A stretch of 6,489 nt of DNA from Saprospiraceae bacterium (GTDB lineage: Bacteria > Bacteroidota > Bacteroidia > Chitinophagales > Saprospiraceae). Location of the stretch: contig SKYC01000299.1 of assembly GCA_007128085.1 (NCBI GenBank), positions 1 to 6,489 of the forward strand, read 5' to 3'. Positions 1 to 5,589 of this stretch are shown piece after piece (the stretch's first letter is position 1; each line of letters opens with the position of its first letter). The notes under the pieces are model-generated. The model saw nothing but the letters and a program-made list of their open reading frames with translations, was not told the DNA's origin and ran no database searches. The translations under genes were made by a program, and so were the position numbers.

Positions 1-9
1 GAACTTGCT

Positions 10-87
10 GTTTACCATTCGTTTAGATTGCAAAGTTTTAAAGTTTATCGCGTTGGTTTCCCCTGGCCACGCCAAGGCGTGGTAAAC
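10..87. repeat. Nested inverted repeat with strong hairpin
   Basis: The outer arms GTTTACCA (10-17) and TGGTAAAC (80-87) are exact reverse complements. Inside them CCACGCC (67-73) and GGCGTGG (76-82) form a 7-bp GC-rich stem around AA. The hairpin lies about 40 bases past the symporter stop on the minus strand. No T-run follows it in either direction, so it is a poor intrinsic terminator. It could be a 3' stabilising hairpin, a factor-dependent stop or part of a dispersed intergenic repeat. The rest of 1-122 holds no gene I can support. Confidence 0.4.
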
Positions 88-122
88 TCCCTTTCCGCCA
101 ATCCCTCCCATGTCTCCCGTCA

Positions 123-1616
123 TCAACTGTTCATTAACTCCATCTCTTCGGCTGCATTTTCCGGAGGTTGGGTCAATAGGCTCACAACCACTGTGACCAC
201 AAAAGCGGCGATAAAACCCGGTATCAGTTCATAGGTGATGTCCCGCAGGCTTTCTGTCAACCGCCATACAATGGTCAGTCCCGATCCTGTGATCATGCCC
301 CAGATAATGCCAGGACCCGTGGTCCTTTTCCAGTAAAGAGCGAGGATGGATGTCGGCCCAATGGCCGCCCCCAGTCCTGCCCAGGCAAACAGTACGAGCC
401 AGTATACGAGGTCTTCGGCCAAAAATCCAATGAGCAACGCCAGCACTACCAAACCAAACACCACTGTCCGACTGGCCTTCACGAGCAATCGCTGAGAGAG
501 GTTTTTGTTTTTGTGCCAGATTTTTTCATAAAAGTCCCTGACCACCCCCGATGCAGCCACCAACAACTGAGAGTCGGCCGAGGACATAATGGCTGCAAAG
601 ACAGAGGCCACAACCAACCCGAAGACAACGGGCGGAAAATAGGCCTGAGCGAGAAAAGCGAAGAGGTTTTCGGTGTCGGCTCCGGGCAACATTTCCACTT
701 CAGGGAAAAGGGCCCTGCCCGCCAATCCGATAAAGAGCGCTCCCCAGGCCATCAAAATATTCCAGAATGTACCGACCAAACAGGCAATTTTCAACTGTTT
801 TTCATCCTCTATGCTGAGGTACCTCGAAATAATGTGCGGATTCCCCGGAGACCCCAGACCGATGCCCAGAGCAGAAATAGCAGCTCCTGTGGTCAGTGCA
901 TAGGGATCGGCCAGGTTTATATCCAGATTTTTTAGCTCATTGACAATCACCTGCCAACCACCTGCATCGTAAATAATGAGGGCCGGTAAAATCACCAGTG
1001 CGAGCAACATCAATACGGCCTGCACCATATCGGTCAGACTGACTGCCAGAAACCCACCGATCAATGTATACAGGAGAACGATGGCAGCCGTTATCACAAT
1101 CCCCGTATTTTCCCGAAGTCCGAAACTCGCTGCAAAGGTCTTCCCACCAGCGACGAATTGAGCGGAGACGTATCCCACCATAAACACCAAAATAATGAAA
1201 ACCAGTACCAACCTAATGGTGGTTGCGTGGGATTTAAACCTGGATGCAAAGAAGTCCGGGACGGTAATACAATCCCGGATGCCCGAATACCGCCTGAGCC
1301 GGCGAGCGTAATAGAGAAATAAAAAGACTTCTATGACTATGTAGCCCACCACCGCCCAGACCGCTTGCGCTCCAATACTGTAGGCCATGCCGGTTACCCC
1401 CAGCAAAAGCCAGGCACTCCTACCGGACACCACTGCAGATAGTGCCATCACATAGCGATTGATTTTCCGGCCGCCAATAAAATACTCACTGATTCCCCTG
1501 GATGAAAACTTGGATGCGTACACGCCTATGGCCACCACCACGAGCAGGTAGAGAACAAAACTAAATACAGCCTGGGAATTGATCCCATCCTGCAGTATTC
1601 CGTCCGGATCCATCAT
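123..1616 (-). CDS. PutP-like sodium:solute symporter (SSS family)
   Basis: A complete 497-residue inner-membrane transporter, about the length of E. coli PutP. It should couple inward Na+ movement to uptake of a small organic solute; proline is the nearest named relative's substrate but is not proven here. Seen in the sequence: about 12-13 hydrophobic spans, the early motif EYFIGGR (44-50), an LSAVVSGRSAWLLLG stretch (59-73) matching PutP TM2, IGGFLAVSLTD (D196 corresponds to PutP Asp187), and the TM8 pair S345-S346, which matches the Na2-site Ser/Thr pair of PutP and vSGLT. Oddity: PutP Asp55 is replaced by G65 and Met56 by R66, which suggests altered cation coupling. The start ATG at 1616 overlaps the stop of the 28-residue gene upstream, so translation is probably coupled. 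A second ATG follows directly. Family assignment is firm; substrate is unknown. Confidence 0.94.
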   Translation of the reverse strand: MMDPDGILQDGINSQAVFSFVLYLLVVVAIGVYASKFSSRGISEYFIGGRKINRYVMALSAVVSGRSAWLLLGVTGMAYSIGAQAVWAVVGYIVIEVFLFLYYARRLRRYSGIRDCITVPDFFASRFKSHATTIRLVLVFIILVFMVGYVSAQFVAGGKTFAASFGLRENTGIVITAAIVLLYTLIGGFLAVSLTDMVQAVLMLLALVILPALIIYDAGGWQVIVNELKNLDINLADPYALTTGAAISALGIGLGSPGNPHIISRYLSIEDEKQLKIACLVGTFWNILMAWGALFIGLAGRALFPEVEMLPGADTENLFAFLAQAYFPPVVFGLVVASVFAAIMSSADSQLLVAASGVVRDFYEKIWHKNKNLSQRLLVKASRTVVFGLVVLALLIGFLAEDLVYWLVLFAWAGLGAAIGPTSILALYWKRTTGPGIIWGMITGSGLTIVWRLTESLRDITYELIPGFIAAFVVTVVVSLLTQPPENAAEEMELMNS

Positions 1617-1699
1617 CTTTCTTTTTGCTTAGCCAGAAAAACTGCAAGGCCCATAATCAGAGCGGGAAGTACGTACATCACAAAGTCGATCGACGCCAT
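1613..1699 (-). CDS. 28-aa single-span symporter accessory protein (putative)
   Basis: A very short ORF, MASIDFVMYV... ending ...AKQKER. It has one hydrophobic span (about residues 6-23) and a positively charged C-terminal tail, which suggests the C-terminus is cytoplasmic. Its TGA stop overlaps the symporter ATG in an ATGA arrangement (1616-1613), a classic sign of translational coupling. The start is well constrained: reading upstream in frame, a TAG stop is met within seven codons with no other ATG. SSS transporters often have a small membrane partner encoded just upstream (YjcH with ActP, YhdT with PanF), and from memory some annotation pipelines name a 'symporter small accessory protein'. 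This would be a minimal version, perhaps needed for stability or assembly of the transporter. The reading frame and overlap are seen directly; the function is inferred from context. Confidence 0.72.
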   Translation of the reverse strand: MASIDFVMYVLPALIMGLAVFLAKQKER

Positions 1700-1718
1700 A
1701 GAATTTGAATTGAAAACC

Positions 1719-1750
1719 TAAAATTAGTCAGTATGATGGGATTTAGCAAA
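1719..1750 (-). promoter_or_regulatory. Candidate promoter of the small protein/symporter operon
   Basis: On the minus strand TTTG (1750-1747) is followed after 20 bases by TAATTTTA (1726-1719), one mismatch from the Bacteroidota -7 consensus TAnnTTTG. This predicts a transcript start near 1712 and a leader of only about 13 bases before the ATG at 1699. No Shine-Dalgarno site is visible, as is common in this phylum. Confidence 0.45.
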
Positions 1751-1765
1751 AATGAGGGAATGGTT

Positions 1766-1779
1766 TTAACCCGGGTTAA
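1766..1779. promoter_or_regulatory. Perfect 14-bp palindrome, candidate operator
   Basis: TTAACCCGGGTTAA is fully self-complementary over 14 bases. Its centre lies about 60 bases upstream of the predicted symporter transcript start and about 180 upstream of the predicted E2 transcript start. That position suits a dimeric activator acting on the symporter operon. The regulator is not encoded in the window. Confidence 0.42.
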
Positions 1780-1853
1780 GGCCTCCTCCTCTTTCCCATA
1801 GCGAACGAGTCCGAAGAAGCGCAAAATATAGCTCCGAAGTGCGGGGGATTGTT

Positions 1854-1891
1854 TAATTTTGTCGTGCGATCAAACTTTTGATCTCTTTTTT
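1854..1891 (+). promoter_or_regulatory. Consensus -7 box followed by inverted repeat and T-run
   Basis: TAATTTTG (1854-1861) fits the TAnnTTTG -7 consensus, though no good -33 TTTG sits at the usual distance. Directly after it GATCAAA (1868-1874) and TTTGATC (1877-1883) form a 7-bp inverted repeat with a 2-base centre, followed by a T-run (1886-1891). It may be an operator dyad, or a weak leader terminator if transcription starts at this upstream box. The stem has only two G/C pairs, so termination would be weak. Confidence 0.3.
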
Positions 1892-1909
1892 GGAAAAAGC
1901 TTAAATCAT

Positions 1910-1943
1910 TTTGAAGCTATTTCTTGTTGAACTCTTATGTTTG
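1910..1943 (+). promoter_or_regulatory. Candidate promoter of the E2 gene
   Basis: TTTG (1910-1913), a 22-base spacer, then TATGTTTG (1936-1943), an exact match to the Bacteroidota TAnnTTTG -7 element. Transcription would begin near 1950, about 30 bases before the ATG at 1980. This would exclude the in-frame TTG at 1911 as a start codon, because it would lie upstream of the transcript. Confidence 0.55.
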
Positions 1944-1970
1944 CAGGACAATATTGCTAATTTTTTATTT

Positions 1971-1974
1971 GGAG
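1971..1974 (+). promoter_or_regulatory. Ribosome binding site fixing the E2 start
   Basis: GGAG lies five bases before the ATG at 1980. With the homology of the encoded N-terminus (MSVIEIKVPEVGES, the usual first strand of a lipoyl domain) it selects this start over the TTG 69 bases upstream. Confidence 0.65.
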
Positions 1975-1979
1975 AAAAT

Positions 1980-3293
1980 ATGAGTGTAATCGAAATTAAA
2001 GTTCCCGAAGTGGGAGAGTCTATTACGGAGGTCACCCTGGCACAGTGGTTAAAAGAGGACGGTGCTTACGTCAAAGAGGATGAGCCCATTTGCGAATTTG
2101 AATCCGACAAAGCAACCCTGGAGTTGCCCGCCGAAAAATCGGGTGTAATCCAACACATTGCCTCTGAGGGAGACGACCTCGAAATAGGTGCGCTCATCGC
2201 CAAAATCGATACATCTGCTGAAGCCCCGAAAGAATCAGAAGAAAAAAGCGATAAGAAAAAAGAGAAGTCGGATGAATCCGCTACAACCTCTGCTGAAAAA
2301 TCTGAGCCGGACAAAAAGGAAGAACCGAAGGCCGATAAAAAAGAAGAGGAGCCCAGAGAGGACGATTCTTCGGAATCGGCTTATGCGGCGGGACATCCCT
2401 CACCTGCAGCGGCCAAAATATTGAGAGAACACGATATAAAACCCGCTGAAGTCAACGGTACCGGCAGGGAAGGCCGAATTACCAAAGAAGACGCCATGCG
2501 CGCTGTGGAAAAGGGCGGAGACGGATCGGATCAATCGACGTCTGCAGAACCTGCTGAAAAAGCGGAACGGACTTCTGGTCATACAGCATTCAGCAGAGAA
2601 GAGCGAAAAGAGAAAATGAGCCGCATGCGCAGAACCATTGCCTCCAGACTGGTATCTGCCAAAAACAACACGGCCATGCTCACCACTTTTAATGAAGTAG
2701 ATTTGAGCAATGTCATGTCCATGAGAAAAAAATACCAGGACCGCTTTGTGGATAAGCACGGAATTAAACTTGGTTTTATGTCTATTTTTTCAAAAGCCTG
2801 TGCCAAAGCGCTCATGGATATGCCCCAGGTCAATGCCCGACTGGAGGAAAATGAAATCGTTTACCACGATTACGTAGACATATCCATTGCCATTTCCACT
2901 CCCAACGGACTGGTGGTGCCTCCCGTGAAAAATGTCGAGTCTCTCTCTTATGCCGAGATTGAGAAAAAAATCAAAGAACTGGCCGATAAAGCCAGAGAGG
3001 GAAAACTGAGCTTGAATGAAATGACCGGTGGCACCTTTACGATAACCAACGGTGGCGTTTTTGGATCTCTGGTCAGCACGCCCATTTTGAACGAACCTCA
3101 ATCCGCCATACTGGGAATGCACACCATTCAGCAGCGCCCGGTGGCCGTGGATGGAAATGTGGAAATAAGGCCGATGATGTATCTGGCTCTTTCCTACGAC
3201 CACCGCATCATCGACGGAAGCACATCGGTTACATTTTTGGTAAAAGTCAAGGAATTGCTGGAAGATCCGGTAAGCATGATCCTCGACCTGTAA
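1980..3293 (+). CDS. odhB: Dihydrolipoamide succinyltransferase, E2 of 2-oxoglutarate dehydrogenase
   Basis: A 437-residue E2 core enzyme (EC 2.3.1.61, also called SucB). It transfers the succinyl group from lipoyl-lysine to CoA in the cytosolic TCA-cycle complex. Domains in order: lipoyl domain 1-77 with the lipoylated K44 in ESDKATLEL; a charged linker of about 78-138; the E1/E3-binding domain about 139-178 (HPSPAAAKIL ... GREGRITKED); and the catalytic domain 213-437. MLTTFNEVD (233-241) is typical of succinyl- rather than acetyl-transferases, TNGGVFGS starts at 356, and SYDHRIIDG carries the catalytic H408 and D412. All key residues are present. The linker is odd: residues 84-127 contain 12 Lys and 13 Glu and few of the usual Ala/Pro. 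The E1 gene, often adjacent, is not upstream here; a divergent symporter is. The 5-TM gene 80 bases downstream may be cotranscribed. Confidence 0.96.
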   Translation: MSVIEIKVPEVGESITEVTLAQWLKEDGAYVKEDEPICEFESDKATLELPAEKSGVIQHIASEGDDLEIGALIAKIDTSAEAPKESEEKSDKKKEKSDESATTSAEKSEPDKKEEPKADKKEEEPREDDSSESAYAAGHPSPAAAKILREHDIKPAEVNGTGREGRITKEDAMRAVEKGGDGSDQSTSAEPAEKAERTSGHTAFSREERKEKMSRMRRTIASRLVSAKNNTAMLTTFNEVDLSNVMSMRKKYQDRFVDKHGIKLGFMSIFSKACAKALMDMPQVNARLEENEIVYHDYVDISIAISTPNGLVVPPVKNVESLSYAEIEKKIKELADKAREGKLSLNEMTGGTFTITNGGVFGSLVSTPILNEPQSAILGMHTIQQRPVAVDGNVEIRPMMYLALSYDHRIIDGSTSVTFLVKVKELLEDPVSMILDL

Positions 3294-3373
3294 GCGGATA
3301 GATAGTAAAGGATCGGGCGAGGGGCGTAAGCCGAATCAGTGAGCCCAAATCACCCATTGAAAAACAGAGGACA

Positions 3374-3886
3374 ATGACAGTTCAGGAGTTTTTTGATCTT
3401 TTGGCGGCCAACTCTGTTGCGGTACTGACTTTTTTCTTCTGTTTGCCCTTCAGTGCTTTACTCTCCAATTACTTGAGCGGAGCTTCGGCCGCTTCAGCTC
3501 CCTGGAAATACCTCTACAGCGGCTTAATTTACCTGGTCAGTATCCCCGGCTTGTTTGCTCTTACCCTTTTGTTCTACCTGTTTTTATTTGAGCGCGTAAA
3601 TGTGATGGAGCTGGATATTGTGCTTCACATACTCCCGATCGTTTCCATGATTGCCACCATTCTCATCATTCAGAAAAAAGTGAGTCTGGATCTCATTCCC
3701 GGCTTCGATAAAATCACCGGTTTTCTCACCGTCATTACGGTTGTATTGATTGTTCTGTGGGTGCTCGATCGCACGCGACTCTGGGTAGTGACCTTTTTAC
3801 CCCTCCCCTTTGCATTGCTGATTTTTGCGGTACTGTTGGTGTTGTTCCTTTGGGGTTGGAGGAGAATCAGCGGAGGCAATCGGTAA
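3374..3886 (+). CDS. Hypothetical five-span membrane protein
   Basis: A 170-residue integral inner-membrane protein that I do not recognise as a named family. Hydrophobic spans lie at about 14-34, 46-72, 80-99, 114-131 and 137-162. Between spans 3 and 4 is a KKVSLDLIPGFDKITGF stretch (101-117), probably a conserved loop, and a DRTR turn (132-135) precedes the last span. The C-terminus is Arg-rich (WRRISGGNR), which suggests a cytoplasmic end. There is no cleavable signal peptide and no catalytic motif. The start ATG is preceded by AGAGGA (3366-3371) at short spacing. It lies 80 bases after the E2 gene with no convincing terminator between, so cotranscription is plausible, but a link to the dehydrogenase complex is only inference. 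My impression that similar proteins occur in other Bacteroidota is from memory. Confidence 0.8.
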   Translation: MTVQEFFDLLAANSVAVLTFFFCLPFSALLSNYLSGASAASAPWKYLYSGLIYLVSIPGLFALTLLFYLFLFERVNVMELDIVLHILPIVSMIATILIIQKKVSLDLIPGFDKITGFLTVITVVLIVLWVLDRTRLWVVTFLPLPFALLIFAVLLVLFLWGWRRISGGNR

Positions 3887-3899
3887 AAAAAATTTTATT

Positions 3900-3916
3900 C
3901 TCCATGGTCATTGGAG
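3900..3916 (-). terminator. Weak hairpin in the convergent gap
   Basis: CTCCA (3900-3904) and TGGAG (3912-3916) form a 5-bp stem with a 7-base loop. Read on the minus strand it is followed by AATAAAATTTTTTT, so it could end transcription of the NHL lipoprotein gene. The stem is short. I see nothing better in the 82-base gap between the two converging genes. Confidence 0.27.
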
Positions 3917-3968
3917 CTATTCAGTGGTCAGCTTTGTATTGCCCCTGAAATGGAAAATCGGCGGAAAT

Positions 3969-4796
3969 TTAACGCCACTCGAAAACCGAAATACTCTGAC
4001 CTCTGTAATTCGCAATGAATAACTTATTGTCGCTCTTTATCACCGCGGTCGGTTTGTCCAACTGCTCATCGATTGTCTGAATCAGTTCTCCCTCATGCGA
4101 GTAGATCAACAGACGCGAATTCTCAAAATCGGTGGCATAGATCCCGGATTCATCGACAAAAATACCGGTGGTGGCATCCATCCCATCCCCTGCACCGATG
4201 GTTTTCAGGTGATTGTTGTCACTGTCAAACACCTGAACCCGGTGGTTGTAGGCATCTGCAACATACAGCTTTTCCTCAAAAAACCTCACCTGGGTGGGAT
4301 AGTGAAAATCACCATCCTCACTTCCCTCGATGCCAAAACTGAGGTCACCGGATTCATCCCACAACAATATTCGGTGGTTGTAAAAATCCGCCACCGCCAT
4401 TCTCCTCCCGTCCACATCCACTCCTGCAGGTGCATCGGGAGCCTGGGGCAAGGGTACAGACACCAGGTCTTCGCCAGCAATGTACACAATCCTATCTGCA
4501 CCGTACTCAGCGACATAAAGGATACCTTCGCGATACGACAAATGCATGGGGCGGCTGAATGCATGAACATCCTCCACCACTTCCCCTGATTGATCAGCTC
4601 TGATCAGGCGATTGTTGTCCCCGTCTGAAATCCAGAACAACTCCTCTTCCGCATCGTACTCCAGTCCAATGATGCCCACACCCTCCAAGGGTATTTCATT
4701 GGAGAACTGCCAACTCTCAGTGGAATTCGGGCCACAGGAGGACAGGAGGAATAAGATAACCAGGGTAAAAGAGAAAACCGGGGCTTTGAGTTTCAT
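3969..4796 (-). CDS. NHL-repeat six-bladed beta-propeller lipoprotein
   Basis: A 275-residue exported lipoprotein. The N-terminus MKLKAPVFSFTLVILFLLSSC is a short basic region, a hydrophobic core and a lipobox (LSSC, acylated Cys21). The rest holds six repeats whose cores lie at about 55-67, 94-106, 135-147, 178-190, 220-232 and 260-272. The spacing is 39-43 residues, each of the form Tyr/Trp-x-Ala/Ser-Asp...Asn-x-Arg-hydrophobic; blades 3 and 4 share DxYNHR. This is the NHL pattern, enough for a complete six-bladed propeller, usually a binding or scaffold fold. No catalytic residues can be named. I chose the ATG at 4796 over an in-frame TTG at 4847 because it gives a proper lipoprotein signal and because a promoter-like sequence covers 4814-4848. 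The ligand is unknown. The gene follows the HMA gene on the same strand but appears to have its own promoter. Confidence 0.88.
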   Translation of the reverse strand: MKLKAPVFSFTLVILFLLSSCGPNSTESWQFSNEIPLEGVGIIGLEYDAEEELFWISDGDNNRLIRADQSGEVVEDVHAFSRPMHLSYREGILYVAEYGADRIVYIAGEDLVSVPLPQAPDAPAGVDVDGRRMAVADFYNHRILLWDESGDLSFGIEGSEDGDFHYPTQVRFFEEKLYVADAYNHRVQVFDSDNNHLKTIGAGDGMDATTGIFVDESGIYATDFENSRLLIYSHEGELIQTIDEQLDKPTAVIKSDNKLFIANYRGQSISVFEWR

Positions 4797-4813
4797 AAGA
4801 TTACAGGTTTTTG

Positions 4814-4848
4814 CAAAAATAAAAAAATCATTTTTTTGTAGAGGCAAA
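4814..4848 (-). promoter_or_regulatory. Candidate promoter of the NHL lipoprotein gene
   Basis: On the minus strand TTTG (4848-4845), a 23-base spacer, then TATTTTTG (4821-4814), an exact fit to TAnnTTTG. A start near 4808 would give a very short leader to the ATG at 4796. The region is A/T-rich, so a chance match is possible. Confidence 0.42.
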
Positions 4849-4884
4849 ACATTTCACAACTTCTACAATACCATTAAAATAGTA

Positions 4885-4911
4885 AACCCGGCCCAAAAGT
4901 GGTACCGGGTT
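4885..4911 (-). terminator. Hairpin terminator after the HMA gene
   Basis: On the minus strand, 13 bases past the HMA stop codon, AACCCGG pairs with CCGGGTT (7 bp). Inside it CCA pairs with TGG around a CTTT loop, separated by a small asymmetric bulge. TTTACTATTTTAA follows, which is moderately T-rich. It probably ends the barrel/HMA transcript and separates it from the lipoprotein gene. Confidence 0.55.
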
Positions 4912-4924
4912 CACATTTAATAAT

Positions 4925-5545
4925 CTACTGTAGCTCCCGCTCGTACTTGCAGCAGGAGTGCAAACCGTTGTAAGCCTTGTCTGAAGCCCTCACCATTTCG
5001 GTATCGTGGCCTTTTTTCGCAATGGCGCGGTGAACCGCTTCCAATTCTGTTTTATCCGGCTGGAAAGTCAGCTGTAACGATTGATCCGCTACGTCCCAAT
5101 TGGCAGCAACCACCCCATCGACTTCCAATGCGGCTTTTTCTATCCGATCCTTACACATGCCGCAATTTCCGGACACAGCAAGCTTGGTTTCACTTTGCAG
5201 AGCTCCTGTAGGCGAACCGGAATTCCCCTCTTTTCCACTCTTCTCTACCCGTCCATCTGCTCTTTCTACTTTAATGGACTCTGTGGTATAGCCGGCGTCA
5301 TCCACCAGTTTTTCTACCTGGTCAAAAGTCATTTTCATGGAGGCGGGCACTTGATAAGTGAGCACTCCCTTTTGCAATTCTACTTTGATATCGGAAATTT
5401 TGTCTACCTCCTTGAATTTTTTCTCCAGTCCGTAAGCACAAAACGGGCATCCGAGGCCGTCAACTCTTACTGTGAAGTGATCGCTTTGTGCATGGACTGC
5501 AAAAGCCAGTGATAAGGTGGTAATGATTAATATGATCGTTTTCAT
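4925..5545 (-). CDS. Exported protein with two heavy-metal-associated (HMA) domains
   Basis: A 206-residue protein with a type I signal peptide (MKTIILIITTLSLAFAVHA, cleavage likely after Ala19), so it acts in the periplasm or envelope. Domain 1 spans about 22-94 with CPFC (C33, C36). A Gly/Ser-rich linker (about 97-117) leads to domain 2 at about 118-186, with CGMC (C128, C131) in SGNCGMCKDRIEKAA. Both have the ferredoxin-like HMA pattern and should bind a soft metal such as Cu(I), Zn or Hg(II) through the Cys pair. The C-terminal tail carries C198-C199 in HSCCKYER, a possible third thiol site. The gene follows the beta-barrel gene by 44 bases on the same strand with no hairpin between, so the two are probably one operon. 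Role inferred: metal binding or relay in the envelope. Which metal cannot be read from the sequence. The start is supported by the signal peptide. Confidence 0.9.
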   Translation of the reverse strand: MKTIILIITTLSLAFAVHAQSDHFTVRVDGLGCPFCAYGLEKKFKEVDKISDIKVELQKGVLTYQVPASMKMTFDQVEKLVDDAGYTTESIKVERADGRVEKSGKEGNSGSPTGALQSETKLAVSGNCGMCKDRIEKAALEVDGVVAANWDVADQSLQLTFQPDKTELEAVHRAIAKKGHDTEMVRASDKAYNGLHSCCKYERELQ

Positions 5546-5589
5546 GATTTTTTGTTTTTGTTTGAATTAAAAAAAATAAATAATTGGGG

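Noticed and set aside
1..111. Minus-strand open frame from ATG at 111 running off the left edge (37 codons), 11 bases after the symporter stop.
   Set aside because: GGGAG lies close before the ATG, but the peptide has no recognisable domain and contains the GC-rich hairpin within its frame. I treat it as probable non-coding repeat.
513..935. Plus-strand 140-codon open frame opposite the symporter gene.
   Set aside because: It lies wholly antisense to a clear transporter gene, with Pro/Arg/Gln-rich composition and no domain. It is a frame shadow.
1911..1979. N-terminal extension of the E2 gene from a TTG codon.
   Set aside because: The added 23 residues do not belong to lipoyl domains, the ATG at 1980 has a GGAG site, and the best promoter lies downstream of the TTG.
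3294..3373. Possible GGGC/GCCC hairpin between the E2 and membrane-protein genes.
   Set aside because: The stem is only four pairs with a long loop and no T-run, so there is no basis for a terminator.
4095..4589. Plus-strand 164-codon open frame opposite the NHL lipoprotein gene.
   Set aside because: It is antisense to a regular six-repeat protein. The openness follows from the repeats' codon pattern, and the peptide has no recognisable features.
4797..4847. N-terminal extension of the NHL lipoprotein from a TTG codon.
   Set aside because: It would bury the lipoprotein signal peptide behind 17 residues and overlap the candidate promoter.
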